Made by a program: the position numbers and the translations under genes
Shown here: piece by piece, positions 1 through 6,317 of the stretch
Layout: each line of letters begins with the position of its first letter
How positions within the stretch are numbered: the stretch's first letter is position 1
The notes under the pieces: generated by a model
What the model saw: only the letters and a program-made list of their open reading frames with translations
Told to the model about the DNA's origin: nothing
The model's database searches: none
From: Chloroflexota bacterium
GTDB lineage: Bacteria; Chloroflexota; Anaerolineae; JAADDB01
Direction of reading: 5' to 3'
DNA length: 8,825 nucleotides
NCBI GenBank assembly: GCA_013154135.1
Contig: JAADDB010000188.1
Location: 1-8,825, forward strand

Positions 1-746
1 CTGGCCACACTCACCGGAATCCACTGGACACCGATACTGTACGCCAGACCACCGCCCAAGGTGGGGATGAGAGCTAGCCCCAAAAGCCACCACCAGAGCT
101 CCTGCTCCCGCAAGGGAGCCCACAAATCCCCCGGCTGGATCAGGGCCAACAGGATGCCCCCCAGAAAAAGCCCGTACCACTGGACGGTCCAGGGGCGGTA
201 GTGGCGGACCGCAACCTTCTGGAACACGCTGTACAGTCCATAGGTCAGACCTGAGAGCAACCCCGCGGCCAGACCCCACGCGTTCACCCGCACATGGCCG
301 AGATCATACGCCTGGGCCACCAGGATGACCCCGATCCACGTGAGAACCAGGGCTCCCATCACCCGCCGCGTGATGGGTTCCCCCAGGAAAAGCCAGGCAA
401 TGAGCGCCACCCACGCGGGCGCGGTGTACAACAACACCGCGGCCACCGCCATTCCCACCAGAGCAATGGCGTACACGTAGACCGCGTAAAAGGCCACAAT
501 GCCGAACAGAACGTACCCCACGAACAAGGGCACATGTCGGACCTGAAGGAGAAAGGCGTCCACGCCCCGGAAGAGCAGGAAAACGCCGAGGATGAGTCCG
601 GCCAACAGCGCGCGGTACGCCGCGACGGTCAGGGGCGAAAGGCCGAAATCCCGCACCGCGACGGTGTAGAAGATCCCGATGCTCGCCCAACACAAGGCGG
701 CCAGGAGGACAAGTGCGTACCCCCAAACTCTCCTATCCCCCCTCAC
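1..746 (-). CDS. EamA/DMT-family transporter, 3' end cut by the window edge
   Basis: This is the first 248 codons of a multi-pass membrane protein of the drug/metabolite transporter superfamily, which exports or exchanges small metabolites; the substrate cannot be told. Its start is GTG at 744-746, preceded by GGAGG (753-757 on the opposite strand) six bases upstream, giving MRGDRRVWGYALVLLAALCW. At least seven hydrophobic segments are visible. The first EamA repeat spans about residues 9-145 and ends in the typical stretch AAVLLYTAPAWVALIAWLFL followed by GEPIT. A second repeat begins near residue 156 (AWGLAAGLLSGLTYGLYSVF). Family members are about 290-310 residues, so 40-60 are missing off the left edge. 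The start overlaps the end of the upstream oxidoreductase gene by 14 bp, so the two are almost certainly co-transcribed and translationally coupled. Family call is firm; substrate unknown. Confidence 0.85.
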   Translation of the reverse strand, partial: MRGDRRVWGYALVLLAALCWASIGIFYTVAVRDFGLSPLTVAAYRALLAGLILGVFLLFRGVDAFLLQVRHVPLFVGYVLFGIVAFYAVYVYAIALVGMAVAAVLLYTAPAWVALIAWLFLGEPITRRVMGALVLTWIGVILVAQAYDLGHVRVNAWGLAAGLLSGLTYGLYSVFQKVAVRHYRPWTVQWYGLFLGGILLALIQPGDLWAPLREQELWWWLLGLALIPTLGGGLAYSIGVQWIPVSVA

Positions 747-1794
747 GAGCAGCCTCCACGTGCGTCGCGATGAATTCCGGCCGATCCCGCACAACCGCCC
801 AGGGCAAATCCCCCCGCGCCACCCGGTCCACCAACCGGTCCAACGTCCGGTTGACAGGGGTAGCAAGGCCCACCTGTTCCCCCCAGCGGGCCACGGCCCC
901 GTTCAGCCAGGGAACCTCGGTGCGCTTGCGACCGCGTGCCAGGTCCAAGAAGACGGATGGCATCTTCTCCCCCCGGCCTTTTCCCGCGAAGCGACCCATC
1001 AGGGGTCGAAGCCACCGCGCGGGGAGAGCCCGGATGAACGGGGTCACCAGAGGCAACGGATATCCCCCACAGGGGATGGGACGCACGCCCAGGCGATCCA
1101 TCACAGCCAAGGCCTCCTTCCACGCGTGGACTTCCAGGGTTCCGGCCACGGGGTGAGCAAACACCCGGGCCGGAGGCCATCCCAACAGCGCGGCCTGCGC
1201 GTTCGCGGTGATGTTCATGAGCAACTTGCTCCACTTCAACGCCCGATAATCCCCGTGCACGCGCACCTGAAATCCCTGCGAAGAAAAAGCTCGTGCCACT
1301 TGAGTGAGCCACTCTTGGGACTCCCCGTTGAGCTGCACCGGAGCCAGTCCCATCTTGAAGGACTTCCGCGTCACCCGCACGTGACCGGGTTCCAACACCT
1401 GCACCGGTGTGGTCAACGCGGCGCTGAAAACCCGCTCCTCCCCCACGGCCTGGGCAAACGCCTCCTCGTTCCCCACGCCGTTCTGCAACGTCAACACCCG
1501 TGCAGGGGACGGGTGGGACCTCAGCCGCTCGGCCAGAGGGGCCGTATCATAGGCCTTGACCGTCACCAGAATGCCATCGGTCTCCCCGACCGAAAGGGGC
1601 GCTTCCCCTTCGGGACGCACGGCTACATTCGCCACCCGAGGGAGCTCCCCCGGAACATCCACCCGCAGTTCCCGCCCTTCCCACTGGCTGACATACACAT
1701 CCCGCACCACGAGGAAAACGTCCACTCCTGCCCGCGCCAAATGGGTGGCGACCAGGGTCCCAATCGCGCCCGCGCCGATGACCGTGATTCTCAT
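733..1794 (-). CDS. Ketopantoate reductase (PanE/ApbA) family oxidoreductase
   Basis: A 353-residue protein resembling 2-dehydropantoate 2-reductase, which reduces ketopantoate to pantoate with NADPH in pantothenate/CoA synthesis. The N-terminal Rossmann fold has GAGAIG at residues 7-12. VKAYDT (K80) and LQNGVGNE (N105) match conserved family positions. The C-terminal helical domain has ALKWSKLLMNITANAQAAL (K190 is the likely catalytic lysine; N194 and N198 nearby), then PSVFLDL (D284) and RTEVPWLNG (E293, N298), which match the substrate-binding end of the family. It is longer than the usual 290-315 residues, with a tail of about 25 residues after the last family motif and a slightly long insert near 255-277. 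The ATG at 1792-1794 has GGGAG eight bases upstream and overlaps the stop of the glycosidase gene as ATGA. All key residues appear present, but many paralogues of this family act on other 2-oxo acids, and the context (glycosidase, transporter) is not a pantothenate operon, so I withhold panE. Confidence 0.85.
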   Translation of the reverse strand: MRITVIGAGAIGTLVATHLARAGVDVFLVVRDVYVSQWEGRELRVDVPGELPRVANVAVRPEGEAPLSVGETDGILVTVKAYDTAPLAERLRSHPSPARVLTLQNGVGNEEAFAQAVGEERVFSAALTTPVQVLEPGHVRVTRKSFKMGLAPVQLNGESQEWLTQVARAFSSQGFQVRVHGDYRALKWSKLLMNITANAQAALLGWPPARVFAHPVAGTLEVHAWKEALAVMDRLGVRPIPCGGYPLPLVTPFIRALPARWLRPLMGRFAGKGRGEKMPSVFLDLARGRKRTEVPWLNGAVARWGEQVGLATPVNRTLDRLVDRVARGDLPWAVVRDRPEFIATHVEAAREGG

Positions 1795-3518
1795 GCTCCA
1801 TTCTCCCGGTTTTTAGATGTGCGTAAGGCCTTTCCCACCCGCAATGTCAACCCCGTGCCCAAGAGGAAGAGGAGGAAGGAAGGGGTCACCCGCGGGGGTG
1901 GGGGCGGCGGGGCGAAGACGGTAAAGCCGTCGATGAGGACGTCGCTCCCCTGAGGGGTGCCGGCCACGCTGAGGATCACCTCGTGATATCCGTAATCCAG
2001 GCCCGCGGCCACGGGCAACATCTGCTCGTACGTGCGCTCCGTGCGGTAAAGGGGCAATGCCCGCTTTTGCACCCCATCCACCCGAATGCCCAAACGCCCG
2101 GCCGTGGGCACTCCGATGAAGTGAACGGCCAGGCCCGTGCCCACAAAGGGCACCCGCACGCGAGCCCCAACGGTCCGACTGTGCCGGTAGGAACCGAGGA
2201 TGGCCCGCTCGTCCGGCACGCGAGTCCAGGTCGCATCGTACGTGACTGCCCAATGGTCCTGGTCGTGATGGCCCCGCCCCATGTAGGGGGGACGATGCAT
2301 GTACTCTTTCAAGCGGGTGTACGCGGGCAAGGGCCGGAAGTCGGGGGTGAGGAGGCGGAAGTAGGCCTCGGGTTTTCGCTCCTTCTCCCACCGGTCGTCG
2401 GGACGTTTGAGGTACCAGACGTTGGCCACGCCCAACCAGGGCCATTCCTGGCGAATGCGCTCGTACGCGCGCACCAGGTAACGGGCCTGAGTTTCCTCAT
2501 CCACGCGGCCGTACACGGCCGGGACGTCGGGTGGGGCCGCGTTCCAGTTCATTTCGCTGATCCAGATGGGCTTGTCCGCGTCCCCGTTGCGCACCATCAC
2601 ATCCCGGATGAGCATGGGGCGGGAGAAGTTGATGACCCGGGGGTTCAGGCGCCGGTCGGTGGGGCCAGACCACAGGCCGTATCCCTGGACGGACATGATG
2701 TCGAAGTAAGGTGCCGCGCCCGCGTCGTACATGCGTTGGAGGAAGAGGGTGTCGCTCATGTTGCGCGGGCCATATTCGATGTTGGCAGCCAGGGCACCGC
2801 TGAGGATGATCACGTTGGGGTCCGCTTCCCGGGCCCGGGTGGCAGCCACTTTCAGGAGTTCGGTGTAAGCTTCCGGGTTCACGGGTTGTTCGCCCCATTC
2901 GGGGTAGATGTTGGGTTCGTTCCATATCTGATAGTAACGAACTCGTCCCTTGTAGCGGGACACCACGGTGTAGACGAAATCGCCGAAATCCTCCAAGTTA
3001 TCCGGAGGCGCGTAGGGGCCCACTTCATTGCCCCGGGCTCGGGACCAGGCCGGGGGGTTGGAGAGGCGGACGATGAGTTCCATGTTGTACTTCTCGGCCA
3101 GGGAGACGATGTGGTCGTATTTCTCCCACGCGGAGTGATTCCACTTGTGGTCCCAGAAATCCCCCTTCCCGCTGATCTCGATATCCTCCCAGGGGAATTC
3201 CTGGCGCAGCCAGTGGAAGCCCGCGGCCGCGGCCATGCGGACTGCCTGTTCTCGCTTTTCCGGTTCCACTTCCTGTTCCAGGAAGACGTTGACGCCAAAG
3301 GGGTTCACGTCCGCGTGGGGGATGAACCGGTCGGTGCCCAGCCGCAAAGGGGGACGCACTTGGTCCGCGGTGAGGTCCATAAGCCCTTTGACCTGGGCCA
3401 GAGGCTCCTCCTCGCCCGTCCACTCGAACAGGTAGGCACGCACGCGGGATGAGGCGAAGGGCAGGGAGATGAGCGCTATGAGCAAGATGAAAGCAACTAG
3501 GATGTACAGCCGACGCAT
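1791..3518 (-). CDS. Membrane-anchored clan GH-A glycoside hydrolase (GH39/GH5-like) with C-terminal beta-sandwich
   Basis: A 575-residue extracytoplasmic glycosidase. Residues 5-22 form an N-terminal hydrophobic segment (signal peptide or anchor). A (beta/alpha)8-type catalytic region covers about 70-410: YYQIWNEPNIYPEW carries the acid/base E201 and KPIWISEMNW the nucleophile E322, the two-glutamate arrangement of retaining clan GH-A enzymes. Residues 420-536 look like a beta-sandwich of carbohydrate-binding style (GTGLAVHFIGVPTAGRLGIR, then VDG, and DVLIDGF). Six prolines (537-542) lead to a second hydrophobic segment at about 546-558 followed by basic residues, consistent with a C-terminal membrane anchor. 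The substrate (xyloside, glucan, glycosaminoglycan or own exopolysaccharide) cannot be read from sequence. The ATG at 3516-3518 has AAAGGTGG just upstream (3523-3530). It is the first gene of the leftward operon and its stop overlaps the next start. The exact GH family is uncertain. Confidence 0.82.
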   Translation of the reverse strand: MRRLYILVAFILLIALISLPFASSRVRAYLFEWTGEEEPLAQVKGLMDLTADQVRPPLRLGTDRFIPHADVNPFGVNVFLEQEVEPEKREQAVRMAAAAGFHWLRQEFPWEDIEISGKGDFWDHKWNHSAWEKYDHIVSLAEKYNMELIVRLSNPPAWSRARGNEVGPYAPPDNLEDFGDFVYTVVSRYKGRVRYYQIWNEPNIYPEWGEQPVNPEAYTELLKVAATRAREADPNVIILSGALAANIEYGPRNMSDTLFLQRMYDAGAAPYFDIMSVQGYGLWSGPTDRRLNPRVINFSRPMLIRDVMVRNGDADKPIWISEMNWNAAPPDVPAVYGRVDEETQARYLVRAYERIRQEWPWLGVANVWYLKRPDDRWEKERKPEAYFRLLTPDFRPLPAYTRLKEYMHRPPYMGRGHHDQDHWAVTYDATWTRVPDERAILGSYRHSRTVGARVRVPFVGTGLAVHFIGVPTAGRLGIRVDGVQKRALPLYRTERTYEQMLPVAAGLDYGYHEVILSVAGTPQGSDVLIDGFTVFAPPPPPPRVTPSFLLFLLGTGLTLRVGKALRTSKNRENGA

Positions 3519-3547
3519 CCGTCCACCTTTTGAATTCGGATGTCCGC

Positions 3548-3577
3548 ATTTTACCCGCCCTCCTCATCGACGGACAA
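3548..3577 (-). promoter_or_regulatory. Candidate sigma-70-type promoter for the glycosidase operon
   Basis: On the leftward strand, TTGTCC (3572-3577) serves as a -35-like box and TAAAAT (3548-3553) as -10, with an 18-bp spacer. The predicted transcript would start near 3541, giving a short leader of about 22 nt that contains the AAAGGTGG ribosome-binding site of the gene starting at 3518. The -10 matches consensus at five of six positions; the -35 is weak. Position and spacing are seen; activity is inferred. Confidence 0.45.
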
Positions 3578-3601
3578 AATACGAAGAGTTTCGGCATGTA
3601 G

Positions 3602-3700
3602 TCCCCTTCCTCGTTACAAACTCCGCCAACCTTGCCCTCCAGCCTCCCCTTAGTCATTACTCATCCCCTTCCCTCACGACTCCCAACATCGTATCCCCTT
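3602..3700 (+). repeat. Four copies of TCCCCTT in a pyrimidine-rich divergent intergenic stretch
   Basis: The heptamer TCCCCTT occurs at 3602-3608, 3645-3651, 3664-3670 and 3694-3700, inside a stretch of about 120 bp whose + strand is strongly pyrimidine-rich. Copies one and three continue similarly (TCCCCTTCC then CTC-like bases). The last copy overlaps the -35 box of the candidate frr promoter by two bases, and all lie between two divergent promoters. They may be binding sites of a regulator or a by-product of composition bias; spacing (43, 19 and 30 bp) is not regular. Confidence 0.35.
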
Positions 3701-3727
3701 GCCCCCCCTCACCCTTTAGGGTAAAAT
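3699..3727 (+). promoter_or_regulatory. Candidate sigma-70-type promoter of the frr-uppS-cdsA cluster
   Basis: TTGCCC (3699-3704) and TAAAAT (3722-3727) are separated by exactly 17 bp; the -35 matches consensus at four of six positions and the -10 at five of six. Transcription would begin near 3734, leaving a leader of about 260 nt before the frr start at 3995. No other pair this good is visible nearer frr. The frr cluster here has no upstream gene on the same strand, so a promoter in this gap is required. Confidence 0.55.
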
Positions 3728-3734
3728 GGGATAA

Positions 3735-3994
3735 CTCCATTGGACTTTAGACAAAATATGGTGGCTCGGAAAAGGGGAAAGGGGCATGCTCTGCCCAATC
3801 CCCACCTCCGAAACCCACTGTTTTGGTGGATGCCCGACCGGCACCCACCGAAGACACCCTTTTGGCACGGGGCGAGGACGTGGGCGCCCCGCGGAGGCGT
3901 GGCCCCGTCCGCGGCCGAGGTGCGGCGGCATCCTGTTCACCCGCCGGGGTCGTTTGTCCAAAGCCCAGCAACTCCAGAGGAGGAGGTGAAATCC
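3735..3994 (+). ncRNA. Candidate structured 5' leader of frr (no known RNA family recognised)
   Basis: This gene-free stretch folds on paper into several hairpins. The first (3761-3818) is long and irregular: outer GTGG/CCAC, then CGG/CCG, GGGGA/TCCCC and inner GGGCA/TGCCC. Two similar hairpins follow, CCGAAA-7 nt-TTTTGG (3808-3826) and CCGAAG-6 nt-TTTTGG (3848-3865), whose left arms start 40 nt apart. The right arm of the first and left arm of the second can instead pair in a longer helix (3821-3829 with 3845-3853, extended by TGCC/GGCA inside). Further down, ACGGGGC (3867-3873) can pair with CGCCCCG near 3885-3891 or GCCCCGT (3902-3908), and CGGCGG/CCGCCG closes 3923-3946. The region then runs into the strong ribosome-binding site. 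All three forward frames are open here, so openness is no evidence of coding. I recognise no riboswitch, 6S, SRP or RNase P signature. Pairings are seen in sequence; regulation is inferred. Confidence 0.4.
3981..3990 (+). promoter_or_regulatory. Strong Shine-Dalgarno sequence fixing the frr start
   Basis: AGGAGGTGAA is complementary to the 16S rRNA 3' end over its AGGAGGTGA core and lies four bases before the ATG at 3995-3997. It decides against longer in-frame starts upstream, which would add up to 85 residues not expected in ribosome recycling factor. Confidence 0.85.
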
Positions 3995-4564
3995 ATGGAA
4001 GACGGGTTGGTTCGAGAAATCCTACATGACGCGCGGCAGCGCATGGACAAGGCCGTCGAAGTGCTGCGCGATGATCTGGCATCCATCCGGAGTGGTCGTG
4101 CATCCCCCGCGCTGGTGGAGAAACTGCCGGTGGATTACTACGGCACGCCCACGCCTTTGATGCAGCTGGCATCCATCACCGCGCCCGAACCCCGGATGCT
4201 GGTCATCCGGCCGTTTGACCCGAACAGCATGGGGATGATCGAGCGGGCCATCCTCACATCGGACCTGGGGGTGAACCCCAACAACGACGGACAAGTCATC
4301 CGGCTGGTGTTGCCCCCCCTGACCGAGGAACGCCGCCGGGATTTGGTACGTCTGGTGCACAAACGGGTGGAGGAAGCCCGCATCGCTGTCCGGAACATCC
4401 GGCGGGATGCCATCGCGGATTTGCGCGACCTGGAAAAGGAGAAGATGATCTCCGAGGACGAGTACCACCGGCTGGTGGACCGCGTGGATGAGATGACTAA
4501 GGAACACATCGAGCGGATCAACGAACTCGGCGAGCGGAAAGAAGAAGAAATCATGGAAGTGTGA
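3995..4564 (+). CDS. frr: Ribosome recycling factor
   Basis: A 189-residue protein, close to the usual 185. With EF-G it splits the post-termination ribosome so subunits and mRNA can be reused; it is cytoplasmic and generally essential. The sequence shows the full family layout: helical domain I from residues 1-30 and 105-189, and the small beta domain II from about 31-104. Signature stretches are LASIRSGRASPALVE (28-42), VDYYGTPTPLMQLASI (46-61), the IRPFD segment near 71-75, SDLGVNPNNDGQVIRL (89-104) and PPLTEERRRDLV (107-118). VRNIRRDA (132-139) carries the conserved arginine used in ribosome binding. It is first in the frr-uppS-cdsA cluster. In many bacteria it follows rpsB-tsf-pyrH, which are absent here, so it appears to have its own promoter and a long leader. 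Confidence 0.97.
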   Translation: MEDGLVREILHDARQRMDKAVEVLRDDLASIRSGRASPALVEKLPVDYYGTPTPLMQLASITAPEPRMLVIRPFDPNSMGMIERAILTSDLGVNPNNDGQVIRLVLPPLTEERRRDLVRLVHKRVEEARIAVRNIRRDAIADLRDLEKEKMISEDEYHRLVDRVDEMTKEHIERINELGERKEEEIMEV

Positions 4565-4590
4565 ATCCTCACCGTTCCGGTGGAGACCAT

Positions 4591-4638
4591 GAGGGGTGGC
4601 CTTTTCACTGCCCAAGGCCGTGAAAGAGCCACCCCCTC
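4591..4638 (+). other. Strong hairpin in the frr-uppS spacer
   Basis: GAGGGGTGGC (4591-4600) pairs with 4628-4638 (one bulged C), continuing after one mismatch with TTTTCAC (4602-4608) against GTGAAAG (4620-4626), and possibly GCC/GGC at the tip. That is about 17-20 bp in 48 nt. The downstream bases (TTCACACAAC) contain no U tract, so it is not a standard intrinsic terminator. It may act as an attenuator, a processing site or an mRNA stabiliser between frr and uppS. A smaller hairpin CACCG-TTC-CGGTG lies just after the frr stop at 4570-4582. Confidence 0.6.
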
Positions 4639-4670
4639 TTCACACAACAGCCCGCCGTCACGTCACAGGC

Positions 4671-4676
4671 AGGAGG
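4671..4676 (+). promoter_or_regulatory. Ribosome-binding site of uppS
   Basis: AGGAGG lies ten bases before the ATG at 4687, a slightly long but workable distance. It follows the spacer hairpin, so uppS has its own translation signal and need not be coupled to frr. Confidence 0.75.
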
Positions 4677-4686
4677 TACATACCGC

Positions 4687-5472
4687 ATGGTCTTGCAACA
4701 GGTGGCCAAGCCCACCATTGTCACCCGGCCCGATCCAGACGCTCTGGCCGAGCTGGGCGTCCCCCCCGAGCGGATTCCCCGGCACATCGGGATCATCATG
4801 GACGGCAACGGCCGCTGGGCAAAAGCCCGGGGACTCCCCCGCTTGGCCGGGCATCGCGCGGGAACCCAGAACATCCGGCGGGTACTGGAAGCATGTCGCG
4901 ACTTCGGCGTCGAGGTGTTGACGATCTACGCGTTCTCCACCGAGAACTGGCAACGTCCTCCCCGAGAAGTGGAAGGGCTCATGAGGTTGCTCAGCCTCTC
5001 CATCCACAAGCAGCTCAAGGAGCTGGACGAGGAAGGGGTCCAAATCCGACACTGCGGGCGGTTGGAAGGGGTCATGCCCCGACTCCGACGGCGTATTGAG
5101 GAGGCGGTGGAACGGACAAAGGACAACAATCGCATTATCCTCAACGTGGCCTTCAATTACGGCGGACGGGCGGAGATCTTGGACGCGGTGCGGGCCATTG
5201 TGCGAGAGGGCATCCCCCCAGAGGAGATCGACGAGGAGGTGTTCAGTGCGCACCTCTACACCGCCGGATTGCCCGACCCGGACCTCATTATCCGGACGTC
5301 GGGGGAGTACCGGTTGTCCAACTTCCTCATCTGGCAGGCGGCGTACGCGGAGTTTTATGTGACACCCGCGTACTGGCCCGATTTCGACCGCCAGGAGTTG
5401 ATGAAGGCCATCCGGGATTATGCATCCCGAGAACGACGCTTCGGCCGCCTGCCCGACTCCAGTAGCGGATGA
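4687..5472 (+). CDS. uppS: Isoprenyl transferase (undecaprenyl diphosphate synthase type)
   Basis: A 261-residue cis-prenyltransferase. It extends farnesyl diphosphate with isopentenyl diphosphate in cis to make the polyprenyl diphosphate that becomes the lipid carrier for peptidoglycan and other surface glycans. All family regions are present: HIGIIMDGNGRWAKARG (33-49) with catalytic D39, AGHRAG (54-59), LTIYAFSTENWQRP (78-91), ILNVAFNYGGR (151-161), and PDLIIRTSGEYRLSNFLIWQ (198-217) ending in AAYAEFYV with E222, the metal-binding glutamate. It carries about 13-20 extra residues before the conserved core, normal for many bacterial members. The gene lies 122 bp after frr and its TGA overlaps the cdsA ATG. 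Chain length of the product cannot be read directly; uppS is the usual assignment when it sits between frr and cdsA. Confidence 0.95.
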   Translation: MVLQQVAKPTIVTRPDPDALAELGVPPERIPRHIGIIMDGNGRWAKARGLPRLAGHRAGTQNIRRVLEACRDFGVEVLTIYAFSTENWQRPPREVEGLMRLLSLSIHKQLKELDEEGVQIRHCGRLEGVMPRLRRRIEEAVERTKDNNRIILNVAFNYGGRAEILDAVRAIVREGIPPEEIDEEVFSAHLYTAGLPDPDLIIRTSGEYRLSNFLIWQAAYAEFYVTPAYWPDFDRQELMKAIRDYASRERRFGRLPDSSSG

Positions 5473-6293
5473 CCAAGCTCATGCTCAAACAACGTGTGCT
5501 CAGTGCGGCCATCCTGATCCCGATTGCCGGGCTCTTCCTCTACCTGGGAGGCTGGTGGTTTACCGCCCTGGTCACTTTGTTCGGACTGCTGGCAGGTTAC
5601 GAAGCCTATACCATGCTCTCCCGAAGGGAATGCGGCGCCCACCGTCCGGCCAAGGTCTGGGGCCTTCTCCTCATCCTCCTCCTCATCACTTCCGCCATGT
5701 TCGAGAAGGACCGGGATTACGCTTTTCCCCTCCTCACCGGCTGGGTGTTGCTCACCCTGAGTTGGGCTCTCATCCGCTATCACGCGGGGAAGATGGCCGC
5801 GACGGATTGGGCAATAACCCTCGCGGTGGGGGTCTACATCGGTGGGCTGATGCGCTACGGCATCCTCCTCCGCAACTTGCCCCAAGGGTTCCCCTGGGTG
5901 CTGACCGGGCTGCTGCTCACGTGGATCACGGATTCGGCCGCGTATTTTGTGGGGCTCAGCCTGGGGGAGAAACGCCATCCGCTCGCGCCCCGACTCAGTC
6001 CCAAGAAAAGCGTCGAAGGGGCCATCGGTGGATGGGTCGTGGGGACGCTGGCCGCGTGGCCCATCGCGCACCTCCTGCTCCCCCACCTTTCCCTGACCCA
6101 CGCGCTGCTCCTGGGGGCCCTGGTTTCCACGGCCGCACCCTTTGGGGATCTGGCAGAATCCATGTTCAAGCGACAGTGCGGGGTCAAGGATTCCGGCCAC
6201 TTGATCCCCGGACACGGAGGAGCATTCGACCGGCTGGACAGTCTCCTCTTTGTCATCCCCCTGGTCTACGCGTTTGCCCTGTGGATTGGGTAG
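5469..6293 (+). CDS. cdsA: Phosphatidate cytidylyltransferase (CDP-diacylglycerol synthase)
   Basis: A 274-residue integral membrane enzyme that makes CDP-diacylglycerol from phosphatidic acid and CTP, the branch point of phospholipid synthesis. It has about seven or eight hydrophobic segments, starting with LSAAILIPIAGLFLYLGGWW (11-30). The C-terminal CDS signature is complete: SMFKR (231-235), KDSGHLIPGHGG (240-251) and FDRLD (253-257). The middle loops TWITDSAAYFVG (151-162) and SPKKSVEGAIGG (177-188) also match the family. Its ATG overlaps the uppS stop (ATGA), so translation is coupled; no clear ribosome-binding site precedes it. A second ATG at 5481 (MLKQRVL) is an alternative start. 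In many bacteria dxr and rseP follow; here the next gene is convergent and unrelated. Confidence 0.95.
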   Translation: MTKLMLKQRVLSAAILIPIAGLFLYLGGWWFTALVTLFGLLAGYEAYTMLSRRECGAHRPAKVWGLLLILLLITSAMFEKDRDYAFPLLTGWVLLTLSWALIRYHAGKMAATDWAITLAVGVYIGGLMRYGILLRNLPQGFPWVLTGLLLTWITDSAAYFVGLSLGEKRHPLAPRLSPKKSVEGAIGGWVVGTLAAWPIAHLLLPHLSLTHALLLGALVSTAAPFGDLAESMFKRQCGVKDSGHLIPGHGGAFDRLDSLLFVIPLVYAFALWIG

Positions 6294-6317
6294 TGGAAGG
6301 GACGACGGGCCGAATTC

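Noticed and set aside
304..726. Leftward 140-codon open frame inside the transporter region
   Set aside because: A different leftward frame, starting GTG at 746 and open to the window edge, gives a clear multi-pass EamA protein; this one is its shadow.
679..1953. Open frame of 424 codons on the + strand opposite the reductase
   Set aside because: It has no recognisable domain and a composition rich in H, P and R; the opposite strand encodes a complete ketopantoate-reductase-like protein.
1983..3452. Long open frame of 489 codons on the + strand opposite the glycosidase
   Set aside because: It is antisense to a gene with clear catalytic motifs. Its product is rich in H, G, V and P without domains, as expected from a GC-rich shadow frame.
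3740..3994. In-frame extension of frr upstream to 3740, adding 85 residues
   Set aside because: The added sequence is rich in H, P, W and R with no protein-like pattern, all three forward frames are open here, and a near-perfect ribosome-binding site sits just before the ATG at 3995, which gives the normal RRF length.
4009..4016. GGTTCGAG resembling a tRNA T-loop
   Set aside because: It lies within codons of frr and no acceptor, D or anticodon arms surround it.
4591..4645. Intrinsic terminator after frr
   Set aside because: The stem is strong but is followed by TTCACACAAC rather than a U run, so I report it only as a hairpin of unknown role.
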